Shown here: positions 26,902 through 37,600 of the stretch, one piece after another | How the letters are laid out: each line of letters begins with the position of its first letter | Numbering within the stretch: position 1 is the stretch's first letter | DNA from: Tritrichomonas foetus | Taxonomy: Eukaryota > Parabasalia > Tritrichomonadida > Tritrichomonadidae | Assembly (NCBI GenBank): GCA_001839685.1 | Contig: MLAK01000807.1 | Coordinates: 1 to 51,513, forward strand | DNA length: 51,513 nucleotides | Direction: 5' to 3' | Program-made: the position numbers and the translations under genes | The notes under the pieces: generated by a model | Database searches by the model: none | Told to the model about the DNA's origin: nothing | What the model saw: the letters and a program-made list of their open reading frames with translations, nothing else

Positions 26902-29214
26902 TTATAGTCCAAAAAGATCTCTTTCTCTTTGCTTTTCAGCATCTCGTTCAAATTCCTCGACAGTTGAATAAGTTTTCACATAGGGATTGGGTGTTTTTGG
27001 TGGTTTTGGTGTTGGTGGGTTCTTTGTTGTCCGCAAAGTGAAATTATATGACATTTCTAAGTAATATGTTTGCCTTTCAATGTCGGCTGCAAGGACTCCA
27101 GGCATTTCTGTGTCTGTTCGATTCCCTTGTTGCTCTCGATAAATATGATAGTAGTTCTGGGCATGATCAACAGCAGTTTTCATATCATTTATTGCTTTTT
27201 CTGGCATCCAGGGTCTTTCTATCGGCCATGTTTCATTTAATGCTTTACAAACTTCTTGAATTTTTGATAAAAGTGCTTGAAAAGCAGGTTCTCGTTTAGG
27301 CAATTCACTGGCTTTAAGTTCAACATCTTCCATTTTCTTTTGGAGCAGTTGCATTCGACTTTTTATGATTCTAGCAGTGAGTGGCATTTTATGTGTTCCA
27401 TTGATTAACCATTTCAAGTCTTTTTGTATAGCGACTGACAAATTTATCCTTTCAGCTTTTGTTGTTACTTGATGAATAGCAGTTTCTTTAGCCAATCTAT
27501 CTTTGGCTTGATATAGATATCTTTCAAAGTCGCTATATGCAACTTGAGTCTGTCTCCTTTCTTCAGTAACATCATCCATCCTTTTTATAAATGCAACTGA
27601 TCGATTATAATTTGATTTAGTCATTGACCATTTGGGCGAAATGAATTCAATGTCACGTGTACTGCGTTTATTGAGGTTGATATTGAATATACCAGGAAGT
27701 GTGAATTCATCAAAGCCAAAATCAACGTGTATGGTGACATTTCCTTGTGCGGTTTTTGGTAGATTGACTTTAAATTTGATTACTTCAGTGGGTGGATTAT
27801 CTGCCATTATTGAAATTTCAGAATTATCACATGATTTATACTCATAAAAATTGCTGTCATCAAGTCTATTGGTTTTATTAAATAAATCGACACGTTTTCC
27901 ATTATGAACGAGATGAATGTTCGTATTACAAAATGGATCAATTTTAACTTTTTTCGTTGTAACAAATTCGGCACTCTTGGAGGCACCAATATATCCAGCA
28001 CCGAGTGCAATGGCTTCATCTGAGTTCATTGTTCGATTTAATTTGCCTATACCAGAAACTTCAAGTAAGATATCTTGAATATATGGAACTCGAGTTGATC
28101 CACCAATTAGTTCAACACTGTCTATATCATCACGTAATAAGTTTGCATCATCAACTAATTTAATGTATGCTTGAGAAAGGGTATCATTAAAATCGGCGAT
28201 TAAATTGTCTAATTCATTTCTTTCAATTGTGCATTCAAATGTTTGTTCAATCTTTTCAATATTACCACTCATGTCTCTACTCTCTAAATCTTCTGTTCTT
28301 ATTTGGCTATTTTCCTCAATACTGTGATGTTTTTCTATTAAAATATCTTCTATTTTAACATCAACAGACGTATGAAGAGATAACCTTTCTTTAATTTCAC
28401 GAGATTCATCTAAGAAGCGTAATTTCACTCGTTCAGAAAAATCTGAAATATCATAATTATTTTTTTCTGCGAATTTTTGAAGTAAATAAGTGGAAAGTCG
28501 TTGATCAATTAAATTTCCACCAATAGAAATGTTTGAAATTAGTGAGAGTTGTCTTACAACTGGATTTCCAGGTGTCGTCTTGAATGTGAAAAGTGACATC
28601 CAAGTTTTTTCTGCACCAACATCAACAAAAACTACTGTTTTTGGTGAATTTTTATATAAGGAGCTTTTTTCAATAGCATACAAATGTGCCGCAGCTGATG
28701 GTGAATCAACAATTTCTTTCAAATTCGCCCCCGACATTTTCACAATTTCGTGGAGCATGTAACGGTCTTTTCTAGGCATATCTGGATCAACAGCGAATAC
28801 AACTTGTGTACTAATCGGTTCATGAATTCCACTATCCATTGTTTTGAATAGATGGTGAAGAATGATCGCATATGCTTCCCTCCTCATCAGTCCGTTGTAA
28901 TCGCTTGAAATATTTGTTAAGCTTTTGAATACATTTTGTGGATATTTCAAATAATGGCGGTAAGCGTCTTCGTTGAAGGCCCAAGAATGTGTGCGTATCT
29001 CAAACATCGATAGGTGATTTGTGCGGACATCTTGGTTTGGATTTGTAGTATTCCAGAGAGCGAAATAGGATTTAGTTAATCGCTTATTTTGTTGATTAAA
29101 AGCGACGTTAACTCCTTTTCCTAAATGTGCAATACTGATTTTGATGTTTTCATGACCGTAATCGAGACCAACGACAATTGATCGGGAAAAAATAAAGAGA
29201 AAAGTTAAAAGCAT
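26902..29214 (-). CDS. ER Hsp70-like chaperone of the Hsp110/GRP170 type
   Basis: The 770-residue protein starts with a cleavable-type signal (MLLTFLFIFSRSIVV) and runs straight into an Hsp70 ATPase domain (about 14-430). Phosphate-1 motif: VGLDYGHENIKI. Phosphate-2 motif: VVFVDVGAEKTWMS, degenerate versus DxGGGT. GGNLIDQRL follows, and the adenosine motif VELIGGSTRVPYIQ is well kept near residue 370. The C-terminal part has a beta domain and a long helical, charged region, as in GRP170/HYOU1/Lhs1. These act as nucleotide exchange factors for BiP and as holdases. The C-terminus ends ERDLFGL, so no KDEL-type retrieval signal is seen. It must stay in the ER by another route or be a variant. An initiator-like TCATTT sits next to the start. 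Confidence 0.85.
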   Translation of the reverse strand: MLLTFLFIFSRSIVVGLDYGHENIKISIAHLGKGVNVAFNQQNKRLTKSYFALWNTTNPNQDVRTNHLSMFEIRTHSWAFNEDAYRHYLKYPQNVFKSLTNISSDYNGLMRREAYAIILHHLFKTMDSGIHEPISTQVVFAVDPDMPRKDRYMLHEIVKMSGANLKEIVDSPSAAAHLYAIEKSSLYKNSPKTVVFVDVGAEKTWMSLFTFKTTPGNPVVRQLSLISNISIGGNLIDQRLSTYLLQKFAEKNNYDISDFSERVKLRFLDESREIKERLSLHTSVDVKIEDILIEKHHSIEENSQIRTEDLESRDMSGNIEKIEQTFECTIERNELDNLIADFNDTLSQAYIKLVDDANLLRDDIDSVELIGGSTRVPYIQDILLEVSGIGKLNRTMNSDEAIALGAGYIGASKSAEFVTTKKVKIDPFCNTNIHLVHNGKRVDLFNKTNRLDDSNFYEYKSCDNSEISIMADNPPTEVIKFKVNLPKTAQGNVTIHVDFGFDEFTLPGIFNINLNKRSTRDIEFISPKWSMTKSNYNRSVAFIKRMDDVTEERRQTQVAYSDFERYLYQAKDRLAKETAIHQVTTKAERINLSVAIQKDLKWLINGTHKMPLTARIIKSRMQLLQKKMEDVELKASELPKREPAFQALLSKIQEVCKALNETWPIERPWMPEKAINDMKTAVDHAQNYYHIYREQQGNRTDTEMPGVLAADIERQTYYLEMSYNFTLRTTKNPPTPKPPKTPNPYVKTYSTVEEFERDAEKQRERDLFGL

Positions 29215-29792
29215 TCAAATGACCATCATATTTTGGTGACCAAATAATGCTTCAAAAACAGTAAATCGTGAATGGTTATCGTAACATTTGTTCACATACA
29301 TCACATCAGCTACTCTTTGTGGAATTTTGAACGTACTATTAATATATTTCAAAACGCTGGAAATAAATACTAACACAATTAATAATGTATTAATATTTGT
29401 CCTTTATATCTTTACTGTCATTGTTGTAGTGATCTGGAATTCTCCGACTTGGTAAAGGATATTATATCTCATTGTGATCAGGAATTGAGGTGAATGATCC
29501 TCATATTTTTTTTCCTGATCTGGAACAAATAAAATAGATGAGAAACATGACTTTTTCTGTTAATATTTGGTCATTTAAAAGCCAAATAACTTTCTAAAAA
29601 GTTATCACACAACTGATTCAATCAGGAAGTTTGTAGATGCAAAAAGTGAAATTTTTCTGAAAAATAGCTAAAAAGATCGTTACAAATCTTTCAATTTGTT
29701 GAAATAATTTCCAAATTTTCAATCAAAATTGTAAGATTTCTAGGATAATGAAATAAAGAAAACATAGAAATTTTACCAAAATTGAACGAGAA
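29215..29792. other. divergent promoter region
   Basis: A 578-bp AT-rich region between the divergent chaperone (-) and cyclase (+) genes. It must hold both promoters. No gene is visible. Confidence 0.6.
29217..29222 (-). promoter_or_regulatory. initiator-like element (TCATTT)
   Basis: On the minus strand TCATTT lies two bases before the ATG at 29214. It fits the trichomonad initiator consensus and implies a leader of about 6 nt. Confidence 0.5.
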
Positions 29793-32700
29793 ATGAAAGA
29801 ATATCCTTTGAAAAAGTTGGATAAATCTACAAAAAAATTCATGCATCATGATACTCATTCTACCATTTCAAACGAGACAACTGCTCTTCAGAAGCTTGGA
29901 TTCGACAATCATATCGACACACAAAGGGTATTTGCCTCTATATTGAATAGAATGAGGCCATCTTCAATGGTGCTTTCTATCGTGATGGAGGTGATTTCTT
30001 TTATTCAGATTCTTTCGCTCGGGTTTGTCGCAACAGTTCCTGGAATTATCGATGGCAGCACATATACGACTTTTCTAGCAACCTTTTTCAAAGGGTCTAT
30101 GGATATATCAAATTGTTTTTCAGACAAACGGCAAGGAAATATGATCTTAATCATTATTTACACATGCTTGCTGATCATTTGGCTTATTTTCTACCTGATT
30201 TACACGACTTCATACAAGGGGACAAAAACATTCAATCCATTCGTCATCAATGTTTTGTATTATTTGGGTTATCATGGATTCAAAGCACTTTCAGTTGTAA
30301 CGGCGACTTCGATTGGCTATTTTATGCGATTTTTATATGAAGATCCAAATACGGTTTACGCGGTTTTGACATTTGTTTCTATTGCAATATTTTTTTCATA
30401 TATTGCTATTGCTTTTTTCATGCTCAGAATTATTCAATCTTCGCCAGATGTTGATATCAAAAATAGATTTTGTTTCTGGCCACAAAATTATGTAGCACCT
30501 CTTTATAGAATAATTCTTGGATATGTCTTGCCTATGCTTCTTGAAGTCCTGCGTGGCCATGGAACGATAGCACAAGCTATTTCTTATGTAATTGTTATTG
30601 GATCAGGAATTGCGGGATTTGTCATTATTTGGAACTCAGAATTCAATGTATTTCCTTCTGGAAAAGTTGTCCTTACAACAGAATACAATATATTGATAGT
30701 TGCTCCGCTTTTGTCTATTATTTATATGTTTGCTGGTGGCGATTCGTTATATTATATATTAACATTTATTGTTATAATTGTTGGAGTTGGTTGTACCCTC
30801 TCCTATATTGCTGGAAGAAAGACAAAAACGAGAATTGATTTATTATATTCAAAATTTGAAAATTTAACATCTAATATAAATAATCCAAAAGAATGCATAA
30901 CTTTAATCAAAGTTGGTATCGTTTTTAACGCACCTTGTATCACAAACCATACCTTATTGAATTGGGCAATTTCACGATGGCCTAATCATCAACCTTTGCT
31001 TTTTATTGTTTCTTTTATTTTCTATGTAATTCATATGCCTTATCGTGAAATTTTAGATTTGGTGTCTGTAGCAGTCGACATATCACCATTTTCAGTCTAC
31101 GATGGTTTGCTCTTCTTTCAAATCTTCAACAGACTTCCTACTCATGAACATATGTTAATGAGAAGAATAGAAGGTATTAAGAGATTATATGATTTGCCAA
31201 AATCATCATTAAGATTGTTTTGGGAAGCAGCCTTAGCTCATCAATGGGATGAAGTTGTTGTTAAATGTCAGAATTTTCATAAAGATATAGAACACATCAA
31301 CCAAATCTATCAAAACTTAATATTCGAAAATCCTTCATCAGAATGCGTAATGCAAGAATTCATTAAATTTGCCCAAGATGTTGAAGGTAACTACCTGGTC
31401 GCTTTTGCTGCTCAAAAAGAACTTATGAGTCGGAAGCCAGCTGAAGATACTCCAGAAGCACAAGCTGAAGGTGAAAGTATGGTTGCAATGTCGAAACTAT
31501 CGTCTGTTAAGTCGTCTATTTTCTTATCTGAGTTTTCTGAAAATGCTCAAGGATTTGATAAGGTTCAAAGTGGTATTCAATCAGCCCTGAATGCAAGACC
31601 AGTTTATTGGCCAACCAGATTCTTTATTAGTATCGTCATCATCTGCATCATCTCTTTATCCATGGTAATTGTAGCATTTGCAATGTCTAATAATGAAAGC
31701 ACTCGATTGGACAATCAAGTCACACTTGCCATTCGAGTTCATCAGATGTCGTTATCATTAACACAAATCCTATACACAGCCATCGAATTTACAACTCATA
31801 ACATGTCTCAAACAGTTTCTGGGTCTAAGTTCGACTATATGGCATACAGATCGAAATTATACGAGCTCAGTAATGAATTTGATGAACTCCTCGCTACTTC
31901 ATTTTCATTACACGCATCAATGCCAAAATCATTTCTAAGACTTTGGGTGAGTGAGGATGTCGAATCCTATATTTTATCACCCGTCAATGCTACCGAACAA
32001 AATTTATCGTTAATGTCAGCTGTTAGAATTTATCAAATGCGCGCTCGAACCCTTGCTTTTTCACCCGAAGATTACATAGGGACGATAGAAAGTCCATCTC
32101 CGGAAATTCTCATGATTTCATATTTATATTCAGCTGTAGCAGAGGCCACTAATATCATGATAGAATCCATCACCGAAGTTGCATCAAATGAAATCAAGAA
32201 TAGCCATATTAATATCATTTTACCAATAATTAGTGGATTATGTGTAAATTTCTTAATTTTAATCATTTCTTGTCCAATTACAATGCTTGGTATTATGCGT
32301 GAATTTGACTTTTTCGTTTCTTTATATGCGGCAGTGCCAATAAAAGTGGTCAGACGAATTCTCCATCGTGAAAACGAAGTTCGAAAAGATTTAGAAGCCG
32401 AACAAAATGACCAAAATCACTTGAGAAACCAGAAAAAATCACTTCCAGCTCGTTTATATCATACTTATCAAATTATTTCTGTATTTATTATATGTTTTAT
32501 AATTACACCGATCCCAGTCATTGTGACTTTATTTGCTTATGCTAATCATGCTAACCAGTCCAATTTTGTACTTAATGGGCTGAAATTATCATCTGAAATA
32601 ATATCATCATTTGGCCATCTTTGCCTTTATTCTTTTAGATTAGTTACATCTTTTCCAACTACAATGAATGAAGAAAAAGAAATGGAAGAATTCATGGATT

Positions 32701-34328
32701 CTGCGAATAACATGATAAATAAATATACTGAATTATATTTTGGTGGATCTGACGTGATTCAAGACGGATTAGTTCGTTATATAGAAGCAGAAAATCCTGA
32801 TAAAGCAAATGAAACTTGTACTCATCTTCATGGCCATGGTATAATTGATCATGATTGTTCAGAAGTTCATGAAGATATTTTTTATTTATATGGTCTTGCT
32901 AAGAGACTCCATGAACTGGGTAGAGTTTCTGAAATTGGTGGAGTTACATCAAGTTGGTGGAGGCTGTTTTATCCTGTTGCAGCATCAAACTTAAATAACG
33001 GAATTACTCAGTTTTATTCCATATTTAGTGAGATTGCAAAACAACAATGTGAGCAAAACAGTCTAATGAACACTGTAGCTTTAGCTGTGGGAATTATTAT
33101 ATTCGTATTAGCCATTGGTTTAGTTCTGGCTTTTGATAAATTGTATCTTGATTATCAATTACGTTCACTACTAAAGCCAATCTTGGTTATGGAACCCGAA
33201 CAAATTTCGGAATCACCCTTTTTATTAAGATTCTTACAGGGCGACTTTGATAACCCAGCTAGACAAACTAATCGAGAATCGCGGAAGAAGAACTCCAATA
33301 ATTCTGCACCATTGTTTGATTTCATCCTCGAAGGTGTTTTAATCATGACTGCTGATGGAACAGTTATCGCTTCAAATAAGAAATATCATGAATTAATGGC
33401 GAATACAGCTGATGAAGTTCTTGGCTTAAACGTTACTAACATTTTTAATCAAACTCTCCAACCGTTATTTGACGGCTTGACCAAAATTAAACAAGGAGGG
33501 GCTTTTCAGCAAAATTTGTCAATTGAAACGACACTTTTTACTGAAGATGATCGAGAACTCCAAGTAAAGATTTCTTTGGTTGCTCAACTTGAACCAAATG
33601 AACGAGGAAATCGTTCAACCACATGTGCTTTCATTATTGCTGATAGAAGTGATTTAATAAAAGCTCAGCAACAACTTCGCAGAGAAAAAGCGAATGTCGA
33701 GTCTTTATTAGATTCAATTTTACCACATAGTATTGCTGTTTCTTTGTTAAATGGACAGTCTGAAATCTCTTTTGAAGTAGAAACAGCTTGTATTCTCTTT
33801 TCAGATATTGTTTCTTTTACACCAATGTGCTCAAAAATGACGGCGAAACAAATCATGAATACTTTAAATCTTTTATTTACTGAGTTTGATACTGAACTAG
33901 GAAAATTCAAGCGTGTCACAAAACTTAAAACTATTGGTGATGCTTACGTCTGTGCTGCAGGAATCTTTGAAAATGAAGGGCCAATAGAAGACGCTGCTTG
34001 TGAAATTGTATCTTTTGCTCAACGGATGCAAGAAATAATCCCAACATTGAATCATAAACATGGAACATGCATTCATATGAGGATTGGAGTTTATGCAGGA
34101 GGTCCCTTGATTTGTGGTGTGCTTGGAAAAGAAAAATCTTTGTTTGAAATTATTGGAAATGGAGTAAATATTGCAGAAGAACTTGAAGCCTCAGGTGTTC
34201 ATGATAAAATTCACATTTCTCAATCCGTAGCTGATTTGATTACCCCACTGGCTTTTAAATTGACTGAACGTGGAGAAGGGATAAAAATTGCTGGTCTTGA
34301 AGATCAGAAAACTTGGACAGTCGGATAA
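29793..34328 (+). CDS. multi-span membrane adenylate cyclase (class III) with PAS domain
   Basis: A 1,511-residue protein. The N-terminal part (about 50-470) has many membrane spans. A cytoplasmic helical region follows, then more membrane spans (about 605-1125) enclosing extracytoplasmic loops. After these come a PAS-like domain (about 1174-1290), a short signalling coiled coil (QQQLRREKANVESLLDSILP) and a class III cyclase domain (about 1325-1500). Metal aspartates D1338 (LFSDIVSFTPM) and D1383 (TIGDAYV) are present. K1379 in KLKTIGD is the adenine-selecting lysine, and the second selector is Glu in LFEIIGNGV, so ATP is the likely substrate. The transition-state asparagine N1459 is kept, but the usual arginine four residues later is Glu (E1463). 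It should dimerise and make cAMP at the plasma membrane in response to an unknown signal. Such genes form a large family in trichomonads. Confidence 0.93.
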   Translation: MKEYPLKKLDKSTKKFMHHDTHSTISNETTALQKLGFDNHIDTQRVFASILNRMRPSSMVLSIVMEVISFIQILSLGFVATVPGIIDGSTYTTFLATFFKGSMDISNCFSDKRQGNMILIIIYTCLLIIWLIFYLIYTTSYKGTKTFNPFVINVLYYLGYHGFKALSVVTATSIGYFMRFLYEDPNTVYAVLTFVSIAIFFSYIAIAFFMLRIIQSSPDVDIKNRFCFWPQNYVAPLYRIILGYVLPMLLEVLRGHGTIAQAISYVIVIGSGIAGFVIIWNSEFNVFPSGKVVLTTEYNILIVAPLLSIIYMFAGGDSLYYILTFIVIIVGVGCTLSYIAGRKTKTRIDLLYSKFENLTSNINNPKECITLIKVGIVFNAPCITNHTLLNWAISRWPNHQPLLFIVSFIFYVIHMPYREILDLVSVAVDISPFSVYDGLLFFQIFNRLPTHEHMLMRRIEGIKRLYDLPKSSLRLFWEAALAHQWDEVVVKCQNFHKDIEHINQIYQNLIFENPSSECVMQEFIKFAQDVEGNYLVAFAAQKELMSRKPAEDTPEAQAEGESMVAMSKLSSVKSSIFLSEFSENAQGFDKVQSGIQSALNARPVYWPTRFFISIVIICIISLSMVIVAFAMSNNESTRLDNQVTLAIRVHQMSLSLTQILYTAIEFTTHNMSQTVSGSKFDYMAYRSKLYELSNEFDELLATSFSLHASMPKSFLRLWVSEDVESYILSPVNATEQNLSLMSAVRIYQMRARTLAFSPEDYIGTIESPSPEILMISYLYSAVAEATNIMIESITEVASNEIKNSHINIILPIISGLCVNFLILIISCPITMLGIMREFDFFVSLYAAVPIKVVRRILHRENEVRKDLEAEQNDQNHLRNQKKSLPARLYHTYQIISVFIICFIITPIPVIVTLFAYANHANQSNFVLNGLKLSSEIISSFGHLCLYSFRLVTSFPTTMNEEKEMEEFMDSANNMINKYTELYFGGSDVIQDGLVRYIEAENPDKANETCTHLHGHGIIDHDCSEVHEDIFYLYGLAKRLHELGRVSEIGGVTSSWWRLFYPVAASNLNNGITQFYSIFSEIAKQQCEQNSLMNTVALAVGIIIFVLAIGLVLAFDKLYLDYQLRSLLKPILVMEPEQISESPFLLRFLQGDFDNPARQTNRESRKKNSNNSAPLFDFILEGVLIMTADGTVIASNKKYHELMANTADEVLGLNVTNIFNQTLQPLFDGLTKIKQGGAFQQNLSIETTLFTEDDRELQVKISLVAQLEPNERGNRSTTCAFIIADRSDLIKAQQQLRREKANVESLLDSILPHSIAVSLLNGQSEISFEVETACILFSDIVSFTPMCSKMTAKQIMNTLNLLFTEFDTELGKFKRVTKLKTIGDAYVCAAGIFENEGPIEDAACEIVSFAQRMQEIIPTLNHKHGTCIHMRIGVYAGGPLICGVLGKEKSLFEIIGNGVNIAEELEASGVHDKIHISQSVADLITPLAFKLTERGEGIKIAGLEDQKTWTVG

Positions 34329-34691
34329 TTTTTGTTATAATTTTTAGATTTAAATATATAGATTAAGTATAGATATTAATGATATACCGAAATCTATTTT
34401 AATTGTGTTTTTATTAAATTATAAATTGTTTTTCACTCATATATTTTCTTGTTATATCTTTATATTGACTATTGGCATTTGCACTCATTTCCCTTTCTTT
34501 ATTAATAAATTTTATAAGTTCTTAAATTAGCAATTATAACTAGATAAAATTGCATAAGCAATCAGTAATATTTTATCAATCGGAAATAATAATTTTGAGA
34601 TGATGAGTTGTCGCTTATAAATCATTAGAATTGATTGTTACAAAAAGATAAAAATGGAAATATTGATTTTATATTTTTATGATAATATACA
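34329..34691. other. convergent intergenic region
   Basis: A 363-bp AT-rich spacer between the 3' ends of the cyclase and dynein genes. No coding signal. Confidence 0.65.
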
Positions 34692-37600
34692 TTACATTTG
34701 AACTGTTATGAAAACAGCAACAGATCTTTGAATCCAGTGGTCTGGATTTTCACTTCCACTTGGTAAATAAATACTCATAATATAATTTGGTAAATCGAGC
34801 GCGCCAGTTCCTCTATTTTGTGTACGATACATTGGGCACTCATAAATATTACTATTAGTTTTATTTGCACGACTAGACAAACTTCCAGTCATATTATTAG
34901 CGTTTGCTCTACTAGAATTATTTCCTTCATTTATTGCTTCAGAGATTGGAAGTAAATGAAGAACAGGCAAAGTTGAAATTAATTCAGTTTGTCTGCATTC
35001 AGTTAATCCATTTGTAACAACATCCCATTTTGCACCTTCTATTAGAAGCCCTTCAACATAAATTCCATCTTCAGGAGTAGTGGTAACTTTATTACCAGTT
35101 AAATGTTCAGTAATTTTTGTTGTCCAATGAAGTGTATCAAATGGAATTGAATGTTTTCGTGCAAATACTTGAAGAACTGCAGTCAGAAATTCTTCAGGAT
35201 GGAAAAACGCACCAAGTTTAAAAACTTTTGGCCGATCAGTTCGAATCCAATTATCCAAAAATTCTATGCGCTTATGTAAATCTTCAATGTAGCTATGAAG
35301 AGTTAATTTTGTTGGATAACTCTTCTTCATCCATAAATCAGGAACCTTATTCGCAATAAGCTGATGACTGAATAAATCAAGTTTTTCATCAATAATAATC
35401 ATTCCTTTTAAGCCTAATTGCAATGTTGCTAAAGTTTCTCTGATAGTATGTAATAAATTATTATAAAGAATAATTTCATGATGAATGACAGTGTTAATGA
35501 TGTCACTTAAATCAAACTTCTTTGTAAAGTTGAATACATTGAAATTTTGTGGACATTCTTTAATTAATTGATCAACAAAATTAATTAAATATTGTTCTTC
35601 ACTAATTGCACCACTAGCAACTGTTAATGTTGGTTGAATTTCAATTAATGAATTGAAAATTCGAAGTGCATCATTCCTTGCAGTGATTGTTGACGCATTT
35701 GGACTTAATCCAACATCTTCACCAGCAGTAACAAGTGGCCATGAATTCAAAAGCTTTTCAACATCAATAAATGTGTCATTTCCATAATCTGGTAGTGAAT
35801 ATCCATCACCTAAGGAAAATGTAGAATCGTTTATTGAATCACTAAAGAAGCGATTTAATAAAGACATAAGTAGTCGTCGATCCCATGCATCTGTAACTCT
35901 TCCACCATAATTTAACTCACCAATTACGTAAGATAATGCTTCAAAAGGAATAATATCATTTAATCCAGCCTCAGCCAAAAACATTTTCAAGTGACGACGA
36001 GAAATTGCAAAGTCACTTGGATTGAATTCATAAGGAATATTCCATCCAATTGAACCAAATTGAAGTCTTTCTAAAACAACAGAATGGAAAAATGCCAAAT
36101 TAAATGTAAGTTGTTTTTCAATTTCTCCCATTTCTTTATCATAATCATCAGCATTAAATTGGCTGTAAATACGAAGCATATTTTCGCGAATTCCTTTTGG
36201 AATTTCATAAATCAGTTTCGAACCTGAATACAATATTCCAATCGGAAATCTATCATCGCTCATTGTTACCAAACATAATCTAAATCTATTATGAACTTTA
36301 GCTGGATCAAGATGATCAATTATATGCTCAAGACGTGGCATCCAACTTAATGATAAGTGACAATTTTGAAGCATTACCCAAAATCCTCTTTCACTTGCAT
36401 CAATAATTAATTCTTCAGCGCCTTGCCCTCTTCCACGTCCAAGTGAGTAGAATTTAACATATTTTCCAAGTTCCATTGAATCAGCAACACTTACAACTTC
36501 ATCAACTGGATCAATACCTGGTGTAATAATGAAAATCAATGGCGATGTTGGCGATGATTCTTTGAAAACATTTGTCAAGTTCAAAGGTGGTGGCGTTACA
36601 AACTCTTTACCAAGAGTTTCGCTGATAAATTTCATAATTCCTTCACGAACACGATGCAAATGGAAAACTCGAAGAATTAATAAAGATTGAAATGGCGTGA
36701 TTTTTGTTTCAAGAGGAATTTTTTCATTTTCACCAGCTGTTGAAGCTGCATAAGTTTTCCATTGTGCTTCATGTGAAGAAATATGGTTAAGAATATCTTG
36801 GAAATTGTTAGCAATCTTTGGAAGTCCACTCAAAAGACACCAAGATTCATCAGATAGCCAATCATAAGGATTTTGATCTTTTGTTGGTGTTGGTGAAAGC
36901 ATAAAGGCCAATTCTGATGAGGAAATATGATGCTCCGCCATTAAAATTCGTGTTGCTAATAAAAATGAGAATAAAAGCTTATGTCTTGAGAATAAAGAAA
37001 ATGAAACATTTTGGAAAAATTTTGAAGCAATTGAGCCATTCAAAGATTGAATCAAAAGTGATTGATCTTGCGGATGTTCAGCCTCTGCAAGCGCTTGCTT
37101 AAATATGTTAACAAACCACTTTAAGGAAAATTGATACATTGGATCAATCACTGAAAAATCAGATGCACAGAAATAGAGAAGAGCAGCTCGATCAGAAATC
37201 AAAGAAAACTTTTGTTTGAATTGATTGATTAATTTTTCAGTGTTTTTAGATGCTGCCATTTGTTGTTCTATACTTGCTGACATTCGCTGAGCACTTTGAA
37301 GGGTTTCAGTTGCAACATCATCATCAAGAAGATCTTGACCAGCTTTTGAAACAATATCTAAAATTTCTTGCTCAATTTGTTTCAGTTTCATCATATTTTC
37401 TGCATTCGCTTCCATCAAATTGATTCGTTTTCGATCAAGGTCTTCACGCTCAACCTCAATTAATGAATTCATAAGAAGATCAGAAAGTCCTTCTGGTGTT
37501 GTTGTGAAATTAATCAAAGTTACTTGGCTGCACACTTCAGGTGAATAAACTGGATTAGGATATTTGGTTGACAAATACATTCTAAAGCCATCTGAATAAT

